From: JAIBJN01 sp963699495
GTDB taxonomy: Bacteria; Actinomycetota; Thermoleophilia; Gaiellales; Gaiellaceae
Assembly: GCA_963699495.1 (NCBI GenBank)
Contig: CAVOUB010000003.1
Coordinates: 1-64,000, forward strand
Length of the DNA stretch: 64,000 nucleotides
Reading direction: 5' to 3'
Position 1 is the first letter of the stretch; each line of letters starts with the position of its first letter. Below the pieces are notes generated by a model. The model saw only the letters and a program-made list of their open reading frames with translations. It was not told the origin of the DNA and made no database searches. A program made the translations under genes and the position numbers. Of the stretch, positions 34,264-44,169 are shown in pieces.

Positions 34264-36804
34264 ATGAGAACGTCCGCCGAGCTTCGCGAGGGCTTTCTCT
34301 CCTTCTTCGAGTCGAAGTTGCACGGCCGGCTGCCGTCGGCGTCGCTCGTGCCCGCGACCTACGACCCGTCCGTCCTGCTGACCACGGCCGGGATGCAGCC
34401 GCTGAAGCCCTATTTCCTCGGTCTCGAGGAACCGCCCGCGCGGCTCCTCGTGACGGTGCAGAAGTGCTTTCGCACCACGGACATCGACGAGGTCGGCCTC
34501 ACCGCGCGGCACCTGACCTTCTTCGAGATGCTCGGCAACTTCTCGGTCGGCGAGTACTTCAAGGACGGCGCGGTCGAGCTCGCGTGGGAGTTCGTCACCG
34601 AGCACATGCAGCTCGACCGGGAGCGCCTGTGGACGACCGTCTTCGCCGGCGACCCCGAGCTCGCGCTGGGCGAGGACGCCGTCGCCGTCGCCGCCTGGGA
34701 GCGCATGGGCGTCCCGCCCGAGCGGATCACGCGCCTTCCGCGCTCGGAGAACTTCTGGCAGGCCGGCCCCACCGGGCCGTGCGGCCCGTGCTCCGAGCTC
34801 TACTACGACCGCGGCCCCGAGCACGGCTGCGACCGGCCCGACTGCGCGCCGGGATGCGAGTGCGATCGCTTCCTCGAGTTCTGGAACCTCGTCTTCATGG
34901 AGTTCGACCTCGCGGAGGACGGGACGCTGACTCCGCTCCCCAGCCAGAACATCGACACCGGCCTCGGCGTCGAGCGCGGGGCGGCGGTGCTCCAGGACGT
35001 CCATTCCGTCTACGAGACGGACGGGTTCCGGCACATCATGGACTGGGTCGCCGTCGAGACCGGGACGCGCTACGGCGAGTCCGATGTGGCGACCAAGGCG
35101 CACCGTGTCCTGGCCGATCACGGCCGCGCGATGACGTTCCTCGTCGCCGACGGCGTCACCCCCTCCAACGAAGGCCGCGGCTACGTGCTCCGCCGCGTCA
35201 TCCGCCGCGCGGTCGTCCACGGGCGTGACATCGGGCTCGAGCGCTTCCTCCCGCGCCTCGCCGACGTCGTCGTGGAGCAGATGGGCGGCGTCTACCCCGA
35301 GCTGGTGGAGCACCGTGAGGGGATCGCGCGCATTCTCCAGGCCGAGGAGGAGAAGTTCGGCGAGACGCTCGCGCGCGGCCTGAAGCTCTTCGAGGACGCC
35401 GCGGCCAAGGGCGCGATCAGCGGCGAGGACGCCTTCGTCCTCCAGGCGACGTACGGCTTCCCGATCGAGATGACCGTCGAGCTTGCACGGGAGCGGGGCC
35501 TGACCGTGGACCTCGACGAGTTCACGCGCCTGATGGCCGAGCATCGTGAGGTGTCGCGCGGAAGCGCGGCGGGAGCCGCCCTGGTCGAGCGGGCTGCCGA
35601 GTTCTCGCGCGCCGCGGGCTTCCGGACGGAGTTCGTCGGCTACGAGCGGACCGAGGTGCTCACGCAGGTCGGCGCGCTGGAGGAGCTGGACGACGGGGTC
35701 TTCCTCGCCAAGCTGCGCGAGTCTCCCTTCTACCCCGAGGGCGGCGGCCAGGTGAGCGACCAGGGCTGGATCGAGAAGGAGGGCGCGCGGGCCGACCTCG
35801 TCGCCGCCTACCGCTTCGGCGACGACCAGGCGCTCGCCTTCGAGGGCGAGGGCTTCGCCGCCGGCGACCGCGTGCGCGCGGTCGTGCCGTGGAAGGTGCG
35901 CTTCCCGACGATGACGAACCACACCGCGACGCACCTGCTGCACAAGGCGCTCCAGGACGTCCTCGGCGACCACGTGCGCCAGGCCGGCTCCGCCGTGCGC
36001 CCGGACAAGCTCCGCTTCGACTTCACGCATTCGCAGGCTCTCACGCACGAGGAGCGGGAACAGGTCGAGGAGATCGTCAACGAGCGGGTGTTCGAGAACC
36101 GCCCCGTCCGCGCGTTCCTGACGCCGATCGACGAGGCGCGCAAGCTCGGTGCGATGATGCTCTTCGGCGAGAAGTACGGCGACGTCGTCCGCGTGGTCGA
36201 GGTGGACGGCTTCTCCCGTGAGCTGTGCGGCGGCACGCATGTCCGCTCCACGGCCGAGATCGGGCCGTTTGCCCTTCTCTCGGAGAGCTCGGTCGGCTCG
36301 GGCGTGAGACGGATCGAAGCCGTGACGTCGGGGGACGCGTACGCCTTTCTGCGGGGCCGCGCGCACGAGGCGGAGGAGCTCCGTGGCGAGCTCGAGCGCG
36401 TCAGGAAGGAGGCGAAGCAGAAGCCCGGCACGGCGGCGGGCCCCGAGGTCCTCGACGAACGGCGTAGCCAGGCGGGCGACGTCGAGGTGATCGTCATGGA
36501 GGTTGCCGACTCCACGCCGGACGCGCTGCTCGAGCTCTCGGACAAGCTGCGGCAGAAGCACGCACCTGCGGCGGTCGTGCTCGGCACCCGTGACGACGGG
36601 CGCGTCCACCTCGTCGTCAGCATCGATCGCTCGCTCGAAGAGCGCGGGATCGATGCCGTGCAGGTCGTGCGCCAGGCGGCTGCGCTCGTCGGCGGAGGCG
36701 GGGGAGGGCGGCCGACCATGGCGCGCGCCGGGGGCAAGGAGCCGGAGAAGCTCGGCGAGGCCCTGGCAGAGGCCGAGAAAGTCCTGCTCGACGCCCTGAG
36801 CTGA
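34264..36804 (+). CDS. alaS: Alanyl-tRNA synthetase
   Basis: An 846-aa AlaRS. The catalytic core has FFESKLHGRLPSASLVP, CFRTTDIDEVG, FEMLGNFSVGEYFK and the GPTGPCGPCSELYYD loop. The editing domain has the zinc/His motif TNHTATHLLHKAL and the C(G)GTH pair (ELCGGTHVRSTAEIG). A C-Ala oligomerisation domain (GGGGGRPTMARAGG) is at the end. All parts present. ATG at 34264. Confidence 0.97.
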   Translation: MRTSAELREGFLSFFESKLHGRLPSASLVPATYDPSVLLTTAGMQPLKPYFLGLEEPPARLLVTVQKCFRTTDIDEVGLTARHLTFFEMLGNFSVGEYFKDGAVELAWEFVTEHMQLDRERLWTTVFAGDPELALGEDAVAVAAWERMGVPPERITRLPRSENFWQAGPTGPCGPCSELYYDRGPEHGCDRPDCAPGCECDRFLEFWNLVFMEFDLAEDGTLTPLPSQNIDTGLGVERGAAVLQDVHSVYETDGFRHIMDWVAVETGTRYGESDVATKAHRVLADHGRAMTFLVADGVTPSNEGRGYVLRRVIRRAVVHGRDIGLERFLPRLADVVVEQMGGVYPELVEHREGIARILQAEEEKFGETLARGLKLFEDAAAKGAISGEDAFVLQATYGFPIEMTVELARERGLTVDLDEFTRLMAEHREVSRGSAAGAALVERAAEFSRAAGFRTEFVGYERTEVLTQVGALEELDDGVFLAKLRESPFYPEGGGQVSDQGWIEKEGARADLVAAYRFGDDQALAFEGEGFAAGDRVRAVVPWKVRFPTMTNHTATHLLHKALQDVLGDHVRQAGSAVRPDKLRFDFTHSQALTHEEREQVEEIVNERVFENRPVRAFLTPIDEARKLGAMMLFGEKYGDVVRVVEVDGFSRELCGGTHVRSTAEIGPFALLSESSVGSGVRRIEAVTSGDAYAFLRGRAHEAEELRGELERVRKEAKQKPGTAAGPEVLDERRSQAGDVEVIVMEVADSTPDALLELSDKLRQKHAPAAVVLGTRDDGRVHLVVSIDRSLEERGIDAVQVVRQAAALVGGGGGGRPTMARAGGKEPEKLGEALAEAEKVLLDALS

Positions 36805-36902
36805 GCGGTAGCAACGTCCGCCGCAACCCAGATGCCTGACTGGCACCCCCCGCGCTCGCGGATGACGGCCGCGACGCGGCGCCGGATCGTCGCGCTCGCC
36901 CT

Positions 36903-36926
36903 TGCCCGTACCAGCCGGTACGGGCA
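36903..36926. terminator. Strong hairpin after alaS (possible terminator or barrier)
   Basis: A perfect 10-bp stem TGCCCGTACC/GGTACGGGCA with an AGCC loop sits in the 207-bp gap between alaS and ruvX. Outer partly complementary arms (GATCGTCGCG/GGACGATCGCGG) extend it. No T tract on the plus strand, so intrinsic termination is uncertain. Confidence 0.45.
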
Positions 36927-37011
36927 GCGGACGATCGCGGCGCCCGGCTTGGTCGCACCCGCCCCCGACAAGCCCGGGGAGCACCGGCCAGACATCTAGA
37001 ATCGCTCCGCG

Positions 37012-37413
37012 GTGAAGGTGCTCGCACTCGACTACGGCTCCGCACGGACCGGCGTCGCCGTGTCCGATCCCACCGGCACCGTCGCCCGGCCGCTCGAGGT
37101 CGTCCAGCGCGCAGGGTCCGACGCGGGCCTCGCCCGCGTCCTCGAGCTGGCGAAGGCGGAGAACGTCGAGCGGATCGTCGTGGGCCTTCCCGTCACCCTG
37201 CGCGGCGAGCACGGACTGCAAGCCGAGGAGACCGAGCGCTTCGTCGAGCGGCTGCGCGCGGCCACCGATCTTCCCGTCGAGAGCTTCGACGAGCGGTTCA
37301 CCACCGCCCTCGCCCGCCAGGCGGGGGACACGCGCGCTGCGGAGGACGCCGTCGCGGCAGCCCACCTGCTCACGAGCTATCTGCAGTGGAAGGCCAGCGC
37401 CCGCCCCGCGTGA
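37012..37413 (+). CDS. ruvX: Putative pre-16S rRNA nuclease / Holliday junction resolvase-like YqgF
   Basis: A 133-aa RNase H-fold protein with the YqgF signature: LALDYGSARTGVAVSD with the first catalytic Asp, IVVGLPVTLRGE, FDERFTTALA and a final Asp in AAEDAVAAAHLL. It matures the 5' end of 16S rRNA and is usually found right after alaS and before mltG, as here. GTG at 37012; the stop overlaps the mltG start. Confidence 0.9.
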   Translation: MKVLALDYGSARTGVAVSDPTGTVARPLEVVQRAGSDAGLARVLELAKAENVERIVVGLPVTLRGEHGLQAEETERFVERLRAATDLPVESFDERFTTALARQAGDTRAAEDAVAAAHLLTSYLQWKASARPA

Positions 37414-38309
37414 GGAGCGACTACCGGCGGAGGCGCGGCGGGAGGATTGCTGCGCTCCTCGGTGTCGTCGTGGGCTTCGGCCTGGCAGCGGCGATCGCCT
37501 GGGCGGTCGTCGGCGTCGGGTTCGACGCCGGCGGCGCGGGCGAGGTCGAGTCCGCGACGGGCCTGGTCGACACTGCCCCTCCCAAGCCGATCCTGCGCAT
37601 CGTCTTCCCGGAGGGCTTCACCCGGAAGGAGATGGCGCGTCGCATCACCGCCGTGAACAAGATCGCCGAGGACGAACGCGGGATCGTGACGTCGCTGGAG
37701 CCCAAGGCGTATCTGGCCGCGACCGAGCAGACGACGAACCTGCCCGCCGGCTTCAAGAACTCGGACGCGCCGAACCTCGAGGGCTTTCTCTTCCCCGCGA
37801 CCTACGACTTCAACGAGGACACGACCTCGCAGCAGCTCGTCGCCGATCAGCTCGAGGCGTTCGGGCGCGCCTGGTCGGAGGTCGACATGGCCTACGCGCG
37901 CTCGAAGAACCTGACCCCCTACGACGTGCTCATCATCGCCTCGATGATCGAGAAGGAGGTGCAGGTCCCGCGCGAGCGCGCGCTCGTGGCAGCGGTGATC
38001 TACAACCGGCTCAAGGCGGGGATGCCGCTCGGGATCGACGCCACGATCAGATACGGGTACGACATCCCGCCGACGCAGGCGATCTTGCAGAGTCAGCTCG
38101 ACAACGATCATCCGTACAACACGCGCACGCGGCCCGGGCTGACGCCCACGCCGATCTCGAACCCGGGCCTGGCCTCCATGCAGGCCGCGGCGCACCCGGC
38201 CAAGGTCGACTTCCTCTACTTCGTCAGGAAGCCGGACTGCAAGAGCCACTACTTCACGGTGAGCAAAGCGAAGTTCGACGCCTACAGCCGTAGGGGGCTG
38301 CAGTGCTGA
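37410..38309 (+). CDS. mltG: Endolytic murein transglycosylase (YceG)
   Basis: A 299-aa membrane-anchored enzyme with an N-terminal helix (about 12-33, AALLGVVVGFGLAAAIAWAVV). The LysM-like subdomain follows. The catalytic YceG core carries IIASMIEKEVQ with the catalytic Glu, AAVIYNRLKAGMPLGIDATIRYG, and the NPG...A segment (PISNPGLASMQAAAHPA). It cuts nascent glycan strands and so sets their length. GTG at 37410 overlaps the ruvX stop. Confidence 0.92.
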   Translation: MRSDYRRRRGGRIAALLGVVVGFGLAAAIAWAVVGVGFDAGGAGEVESATGLVDTAPPKPILRIVFPEGFTRKEMARRITAVNKIAEDERGIVTSLEPKAYLAATEQTTNLPAGFKNSDAPNLEGFLFPATYDFNEDTTSQQLVADQLEAFGRAWSEVDMAYARSKNLTPYDVLIIASMIEKEVQVPRERALVAAVIYNRLKAGMPLGIDATIRYGYDIPPTQAILQSQLDNDHPYNTRTRPGLTPTPISNPGLASMQAAAHPAKVDFLYFVRKPDCKSHYFTVSKAKFDAYSRRGLQC

Positions 38310-39115
38310 GCGGGACGACGACGCTCGTCGGGCTGCTCCGCCATCCGCTCAGAGACTCGCTCTCGCCACGGATGCAGAATGCTGCCTTCGAGGCGGCCGG
38401 GCTCGACTGGTCTTACGTCGCCCTCGGCGTCGAGCCGGGGCGGCTCGAGACGGCCGTCGCCGGGCTCGTCGCGCTGGGCTTCAAGGGCGCCAACGTCACC
38501 ATCCCGCACAAGACCGGGGTACTCGCCTATTGCGACGAGCTCGACTCCGTCGCCGAGCGCGCCGGGTCCGTGAACACCCTCGTGATCCGGGACGGCCGGG
38601 TGCTCGGGTCGAGCACCGACGGACTCGCGGTGACGGACGCTGTCGAGGCGCAGGGGGCCAGGGTGCTGATCCTGGGCGCGGGCGGGGCCGCCCAGGCGGT
38701 GGCAACGGCGCTCGTCGACGCCGGCAGCGAGGCGCTCCGGGTGGCGGCGCGCTCGCCCGAGCGCGCGCATGCGCTGGCCGTCCGGTTGCGCGGGCTCGCG
38801 CCTGCCCGGCGGGTCGAGGCCGACGACGCGTGGCCGCCGTCCTCCGGCGACGCCGATCTCGTCCTCAACGCGACGCCCGTTCGCGACGAGCTCCTCGTCG
38901 ACCTCGCCGGCGTCCGCCAGGTCGTGGACATGGCCTACCGGCCGGACGGAGTCGACACGGCGCTGATCGCGGCGGCGCGGGCGGCCGGGTGCGAGCGGGT
39001 CGTCGACGGCCTCGACGTCCTCGTCGGCCAGGGCGCCGCGTCCTTCGAGCGCTGGACCGGGTTGGCGGCGCCGAAAGAGCTCATGAACGCCGCAGTTCGT
39101 ACTCTTTCGCCATGA
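38303..39115 (+). CDS. aroE: Shikimate dehydrogenase
   Basis: A 270-aa NADPH enzyme of the shikimate pathway. The substrate pocket has HPLRDSLSPRMQNAAF and GANVTIPHK with the catalytic Lys. SVNTLV and the Asp in GSSTDG are present, and the Rossmann motif is LILGAGGAAQAVA. GTG at 38303 overlaps mltG; the stop overlaps aroC (ATGA). First gene of an aroE-aroC-aroKB set. Confidence 0.93.
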   Translation: MLSGTTTLVGLLRHPLRDSLSPRMQNAAFEAAGLDWSYVALGVEPGRLETAVAGLVALGFKGANVTIPHKTGVLAYCDELDSVAERAGSVNTLVIRDGRVLGSSTDGLAVTDAVEAQGARVLILGAGGAAQAVATALVDAGSEALRVAARSPERAHALAVRLRGLAPARRVEADDAWPPSSGDADLVLNATPVRDELLVDLAGVRQVVDMAYRPDGVDTALIAAARAAGCERVVDGLDVLVGQGAASFERWTGLAAPKELMNAAVRTLSP

Positions 39116-40191
39116 CGCTCACGCTCACCACGGCCGGCGAGTCGCACGGGCCTGCGCTCGTCGCGATCCTGACCGGTCTCCCGGCCGGTCTCGAGCTCGA
39201 GCGGGCGGCGATCGAGAACGACCTGCGGAGGCGTCAGCAAGGGTACGGGCGCAGCCCCCGCCAGCAGATCGAGACCGACGAGGTGGAGGTGCTCGCCGGT
39301 CTCCGGCACGGGCGCACGCTGGGGACGCCGCTCGCGCTCGTCGTCAGGAATCGCGACCACAAGAACTGGACGTGGGGGATGAGCTCGTGGCCGCCGGAAG
39401 GCGAGCCGACCGGCAAGGGACGGGAGCCGGTGACCCTCCCGCGTCCCGGCCACGCCGACCTGGCGGGCGTCATGAAGTACGGCCTCGACGACGTGCGGAA
39501 CGCCCTCGAGCGGGCGAGCGCGAGGCACACGGCGGCGATCGTGGCGGCCGGCGGCGTCGCGAAGGCGCTTCTCGGCAAGATCGGGGTCGAGATCGTGAGC
39601 AGCATCGCGACGCTCGAGCTGGAGGCCCGCATCGACAAGGCGCGCGCGGACCGGGACACGGTGGGCGGCGTCGTCGAGGTGTGCGCCCGCGGCGTCCCGC
39701 CCGGGCTCGGCTCCTACGCGACGAAGGAGGAGCGCCTCGACGCCCGGCTCGCCTGGACGCTGATGGGCACCCAGGCCGTGAAGGGCGTCGAGATGGGCGA
39801 CGGCTTCGGGCTCGCCGAGCTCCGCGGCTCTGCCGCGCACGACGAGATCTTCCGCGACGAGCGCGGCTACTACCGCAGGACGAACCGTGCCGGCGGCCTC
39901 GAGGCGGGTGTGTCGAACGGCGAGGAGATCGTCGTCCGCGCGGCCATGAAGCCGCTGCCGACCCTGATGAAGCCGCTGCGCTCCGCCGACCTCGAGACGG
40001 GCGAGCCGGCGAACGCCCTCGTCGAGCGCTCCGACGTGGCCGCCGTCGAGGCTCTCGCCGTCGTCGCCGAGGCGTGCGTCGCTTTCGAGCTCGCGCGCGC
40101 CGCGACCGAGAAGTTCGGCGGCGACGCGCTCGAGGACTTCGTGGGGGCCTGGCGCGCGTACGTGGAGCGGATCCCCTGGTCGGCGCGCTAG
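39112..40191 (+). CDS. aroC: Chorismate synthase
   Basis: A 359-aa FMN-dependent enzyme that forms chorismate from EPSP. Signatures GESHGPALVAILTGLPAG, RRQQGYGRSPRQ, the RPGHADL-GVMKYG region and DVRNALERASARHTA are all present, as is RAGGLEAGVSNGE and the C-terminal MKPLPTLMKPL. ATG at 39112 is coupled to aroE. The stop coincides with the region where the next gene should start. Confidence 0.95.
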   Translation: MTLTLTTAGESHGPALVAILTGLPAGLELERAAIENDLRRRQQGYGRSPRQQIETDEVEVLAGLRHGRTLGTPLALVVRNRDHKNWTWGMSSWPPEGEPTGKGREPVTLPRPGHADLAGVMKYGLDDVRNALERASARHTAAIVAAGGVAKALLGKIGVEIVSSIATLELEARIDKARADRDTVGGVVEVCARGVPPGLGSYATKEERLDARLAWTLMGTQAVKGVEMGDGFGLAELRGSAAHDEIFRDERGYYRRTNRAGGLEAGVSNGEEIVVRAAMKPLPTLMKPLRSADLETGEPANALVERSDVAAVEALAVVAEACVAFELARAATEKFGGDALEDFVGAWRAYVERIPWSAR

Positions 40192-41540
40192 GGCGGCACC
40201 TCGCGCTCGCCGGCTTCATGGGGGCCGGGAAGTCGACCGTGGGCGCCCGCGTCGCCGAGCTGGCCGCGCGGCCGTTCGTCGACCTCGACCGGTTGATCGA
40301 GCGGCGCCACGGCCCCATCCCGGAGCTCTTCGAGCGCGGCGAGGCCGACTTCCGGCGGATCGAGGAGGAGACGCTCTCCGAGGCACTGGCGGGGCCCGAC
40401 TCGGTGGTCGCCCTGGGCGGCGGCGCGGTTCTCTCGCCGCTGAACCGCGAGCGGCTGCGCGCCCGGGCCTTCACCGTCTACATCGACGTGGGAGTCGAGA
40501 CCGCGTGGAAGCGGGTTCGCGGCTCGGACCGGCCGCTGGCCCAGCGGGAAGAAGATTTTCGCAAGCTCTACGAATCGCGGCAGGCCGTCTATGCGGAAAC
40601 AGCCGACGCCGTCGCCCGCGACACCGAGGAAACCCTGCACGCCTCCCTCGGCATCCGCTTCGGCGACCTCGAGGCTCCGTCAGGCGAGGTCGCGATCGTG
40701 GCGGACGAGCGGGTGCTCGAGCTTCACCCCGCGCCGACGGAAGGCCCGGTGCACCGTCTTCCGGCCGGCGAGGGGGCCAAGACTCTCGCAGTCGTCGAGC
40801 GGCTCTGGAGCGAGCTCACGCTCGGGCGGGACGGGACGATCGTCGCGTTCGGGGGAGGCTCGACGACCGACGTCGCGGGCTTCGCCGCCGCCACGTACCT
40901 GCGCGGCATCCGCTGGCTCGCCGTGCCGACGACGCTCACCGGCCAGGTCGACGCGGCCATCGGCGGCAAGACGGGGATCAACACCGCCGCCGGCAAGAAC
41001 CTCGCCGGCGCCTTCCATTTCCCGGCGCAGGTGATCGTCGATCCAGACGTCCTCGCCACCCTGCCGGAGCGGGAGCGCCGCGCCGGCATGGCCGAGGTGG
41101 TCAAGACGGGGCTGCTCGCGGGCCGGGAGGTCTGGGCGCTGCCTGAGGAGGAGATGATCCGCGCGTGCGCCGCCTACAAGGCCGGGATCGTCCTCTCCGA
41201 CCCGTTCGAGACGGAGGGCCGGCGGGCGTGGCTCAACCTCGGGCACACGTTCGCGCATGCGCTCGAGGCCGGCTCGGGCTATCGCGTCTCGCACGGCGAG
41301 GCGGTTGCGCTCGGGCTTCTCGCCGCGTTGCGACTCGCTGGCCAACCGACGGACGCCGTGGAGGAGGTGCTCCGCCCGCAGCCGGTCGAGGCCGACCTCG
41401 ACACCGCGTGGGCCGCCCTCAAGCGGGACAAGAAGGGCGAGGGCGTCTTCGTCCTGCTCGAGGCGCCGGGGAAGCCCGTGGTCACGAGCGTTTCGGACGC
41501 CGATGCCCGCGCCGCCCTGGCTGCGCTCGTCCAGGACTAG
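40191..41540 (+). CDS. aroKB: Fused shikimate kinase / 3-dehydroquinate synthase (start codon unclear)
   Basis: About 449 residues in two enzyme domains. Residues ~1-155 are shikimate kinase: P-loop GFMGAGKST, VDLDRLIERR and the ALGGGAV motif. Residues ~170-449 are 3-dehydroquinate synthase: AFGGGSTTDVAGFAAATYLRG, PTTLTGQVDAAIGGKTGIN, NLGHTFAHALE and the Lys-rich end. No ATG, GTG or TTG lies in frame before the P-loop; the natural position (before RHLALAGF) holds GGG, overlapping the aroC TAG. A CTG four codons earlier is possible, or a base has changed. The fusion couples steps 2 and 5 of the pathway. Confidence 0.85.
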   Translation, partial: GRHLALAGFMGAGKSTVGARVAELAARPFVDLDRLIERRHGPIPELFERGEADFRRIEEETLSEALAGPDSVVALGGGAVLSPLNRERLRARAFTVYIDVGVETAWKRVRGSDRPLAQREEDFRKLYESRQAVYAETADAVARDTEETLHASLGIRFGDLEAPSGEVAIVADERVLELHPAPTEGPVHRLPAGEGAKTLAVVERLWSELTLGRDGTIVAFGGGSTTDVAGFAAATYLRGIRWLAVPTTLTGQVDAAIGGKTGINTAAGKNLAGAFHFPAQVIVDPDVLATLPERERRAGMAEVVKTGLLAGREVWALPEEEMIRACAAYKAGIVLSDPFETEGRRAWLNLGHTFAHALEAGSGYRVSHGEAVALGLLAALRLAGQPTDAVEEVLRPQPVEADLDTAWAALKRDKKGEGVFVLLEAPGKPVVTSVSDADARAALAALVQD

Positions 41541-41584
41541 GAACAAGTTCGCCCGACCGGCGTCTAACTCCACAGGGTGGTCTC

Positions 41585-42316
41585 GTGAGAGCGTGGTGGC
41601 TCGGAGCGTGGATGGTCGCGCTCGCCACCGCGCTCTCAGCCTGCGGAAGCCAAACTGGTGAGCCCAAGCAGGCGGCGGATTCCACCCATCCGGTCGAGGT
41701 GGTGCTGGTGGCTCCGGACGAGACCGCTGCGGACGAGGTCGCCGTCGAGGGCGCCTCGCCGGCAGAGGCGGCGGCGGTGCGTGACGCTCTGAGGCGCCTG
41801 GGAGCCAAGAACCCGATCGCCTCGGTCGTCTTCGCCGATCGTGCAGAGGGGCGGAGCATGACCGTCGACGCAGCCGGCGGGCGCCCCGGCGTGGACGATC
41901 TGGAGGGCGAATGGCTGGCCGAGCTCTTTACCGACGACGTCGCGGCTGCAGTCCTGGACGGGGAGCCGCAGATCGTCTGGACCGAGCTCCGGGCGCGCGG
42001 AGCGGTCCGCCGCCGGGGGGCCTTCGACCCGGAAGGAGGGGTGCACCGGACGCCGGCTGAGCTTCGGACGCTGGGACAAGCCGTGGTTGCCCGCGCCGAG
42101 GCCGAAGGCCTGCAGCTCGGCACCGTGACCGCCGTCCCGATCGGGGTAGGTGCTCTGGAGCTCGTCGTCCAGCTCGACACAGAGGAGTTCCTCGCAGGCT
42201 CGAACACGGACTGGCTGACGAGTCTCGTCCCCGACCGGTTCGACGAGCAGGCCCCGTACTCTGCGCTGGTCGCGATCCTTGCCCCCGACGGCACGGCGGT
42301 CTCCACGTGCGCGTGA
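41585..42316 (+). CDS. Putative secreted lipoprotein, unknown function
   Basis: A 243-aa protein with a lipoprotein signal: basic start, hydrophobic stretch LGAWMVALATALSAC, and a lipobox LSAC with Cys at about 20. The mature part has two alpha/beta halves (PIASVVFADRAEGRSMTVD; TVTAVPIGVGALELVVQLDTEEF) with no recognised family. GTG at 41585. The stop lies exactly where the opposite-strand acyl-CoA synthetase fragment loses similarity, so its own C-terminus may also be affected by a rearrangement at about 42316. Confidence 0.65.
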   Translation: MRAWWLGAWMVALATALSACGSQTGEPKQAADSTHPVEVVLVAPDETAADEVAVEGASPAEAAAVRDALRRLGAKNPIASVVFADRAEGRSMTVDAAGGRPGVDDLEGEWLAELFTDDVAAAVLDGEPQIVWTELRARGAVRRRGAFDPEGGVHRTPAELRTLGQAVVARAEAEGLQLGTVTAVPIGVGALELVVQLDTEEFLAGSNTDWLTSLVPDRFDEQAPYSALVAILAPDGTAVSTCA

Positions 42317-43163
42317 CCCCGGTGGTGAGCGGGGAGACGATCCCGTACGACGTCCCGGTGACCCATCCGGGATCGGCCGTGCACCAGAAGACGTCGTCGT
42401 CATGGAGGTCGAGCGCGAGCCTTCCGGTCGCGTGGTGGCCGACGACAGCCTCGTGCACGTGGACGGCGCCCTTCGGGGTGCCGGTCGTTCCGCTCGTGAA
42501 GTGGACGAGCGCCACGTCGTCGGGGGCGGTGGGACCGATCTCGTAGTCGTCGGCCGCCGCGATCAGCAACCGGCCGTAATCCTCGGTGCCGGGGACACTC
42601 GTGGCCGTGCCCTGCTCGCCGACGAGGACGACGTGCTCGAGGTCCGGAAGCGAGTCGAGGAGGGCTGCCACCTTCCGGCGGTACAGAGTCTCGGTCGTGA
42701 CGAGGACCTTGGCCCTGCCGATCGTGAGGCGGGTGCGAATCGGCTCCGGGCCGAACGCCGAGAAGAGGGGGGAGAACACGCTGCGGTGCTTGAGGGTTCC
42801 GAGCGCGGTGACGTACAGCTCGGGAATTCGGCCGGCGAGCGTGCAGACGATGTCACCCGGGCCGATCCCGAGGGAGTCGAGGGCGTTCGCGAAGCGATTC
42901 GTGAGCACGTGCAGGTCGGCGAACGTGAAGTCGCGGACGGCGCCCTTCTTGCCGAGCCAGCGGAGTGCCAGCTTGTCTCCGCGGCCCGCGGCCACGTGGC
43001 GGTCGACGGCTTCGTGAGCGATGTTGAGACCTCCGCCCGGCAGGCCGTCCAGGCCCTCGCGGGCGCGCGCCCAGAAGTCGCCGGCGCGCTCGGTCTCGTA
43101 GTCGACGAGATTCGGCGCCACCGTCCAGCCCTCGACGGGCTTCAGGATCGGTGCGTAAGCCAC
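42317..43163 (-). pseudogene. Acetyl-CoA synthetase-like AMP-forming ligase, C-terminal half missing
   Basis: From GTG at 43163 the frame encodes the N-terminal ~280 residues of an acetyl-CoA/acyl-CoA synthetase: LNIAHEAVDRH, RFANALDSLGIGPGDIV, VFSPLFSAFGPEPI, the AMP-loop HFTSGTTGTPKGAVHVH and WCTADPGWVTGTSYGI. It stops being recognisable at GVT, about 42316, and then runs on through DNA antisense to the lipoprotein gene. The adenylation core end, GER and lysine motifs are missing, so the enzyme would be inactive. A deletion fused it to the lipoprotein gene end. Confidence 0.75.
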
Positions 43164-43243
43164 AACGAGCCGATTATCGTGCCATGCGGGCCCTGCCGGG
43201 TCGGGGTGGACGCGGATCCGGCGTGCGGGTTCTCCGCGATCGC

Positions 43244-44169
43244 TCAGAACGCTGGTTGAGGCCGCCGAAGATGGCGGAGACCGACCCCGCGGTGAACACG
43301 CTCTCGATCGTCTCGGCAAAGACCTCCGCGGACGAGAGCACCCTGAGCCGCTCCGTGGAGCTGCCGCCGAGCGAGACGGTGTCCGTCACGACGATCTCGG
43401 CGATGCCGGCGCCCTCGAGGCTCGCGAGCGCTCCAGGCACGAAGAGGCCGTGTGTGGCGAAGGCGCGCACTTCCCGTGCGCCGGCCGCGAGGACGGCCTC
43501 CGTGGCGGTGACGAGCGTCCCGCCGGTCACGATCATGTCGTCGCCCATGAGCACGATCTTCCCGCGCACGTTGCCGATCACCTCGGCCGCCTCCGCGACC
43601 TCGTGCGCGGGCCGAGTCTTGGTGACGACCGCGAAGTCGGCGTCGAGGAGCTGGCTGACCGTCCGTGCGAGCTTCACGCGGCCGAGATCGGGCGAGACGA
43701 CCACCAGCGTGTCGCGGGCCCGCGGCGCGGTAGTGGTCGACGAGGATCGGCAGCGCGGTCATATGGTCGACGGGGATCCGGAAGAAGCCCTGGATCTGCC
43801 CGGCGTGGAGGTCCATCGTCAGCACACGGTCGGCTCCGGCGGTCTGGAGAAGCTCGGCGACGAGCCGCGCCGCCGAGGCGAGCCGGGCGGCGTCGATCAT
43901 GGGAGGAACTCGACGAGATGGTAGTTGACGGGCGGCGAGCACGAACGGAGCAGGAAGACGTCGCCTCCCCGGACCGACTGTTCGAAGCGACAGTACATCT
44001 CGCCGTTGGAGAACGTCTCGAAGTCGATCGCGCCGAGGGAGGTTCCGAGCTGCGCCGCGATCCAGCGCGCGAGATCGGGATTGGAGCGTCCTGCGAAGAG
44101 CAGCAGCTCCGGCGGCCGCGGCCTGCGGCGAGATCGGCCCGGGCGAAGGAAGGGGAGAAGGCGAGACAT
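43244..44169 (-). pseudogene. prs: Ribose-phosphate diphosphokinase, damaged
   Basis: N-terminal part (LLLFAGRSNPDLARWIAAQLG, GEMYCRFEQSVRGGDVFLL), then the PRPP-synthase core (VLTMDLHAGQIQGFF, VVSPDLGRVKLA, VTKTRPAHEV, PRPP loop DDMIVTGGTLV, THGLF, SAIFGGLNQ). Three frame changes are seen, near 43903, 43720 and 43250. About 30 residues including the PYxxYARQDRK ATP-binding loop are absent between DAARLASA and ARLVAELL. A shortened gene with this loop gone cannot make PRPP. An intact prs should exist elsewhere because the activity is essential. Confidence 0.75.

Noticed and set aside
32599..37365. 1588-aa open frame on the minus strand
   Set aside because: Lies wholly antisense to the caspase-like genes and alaS. 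Composition follows GC-rich codon mirror bias and it has no domain.
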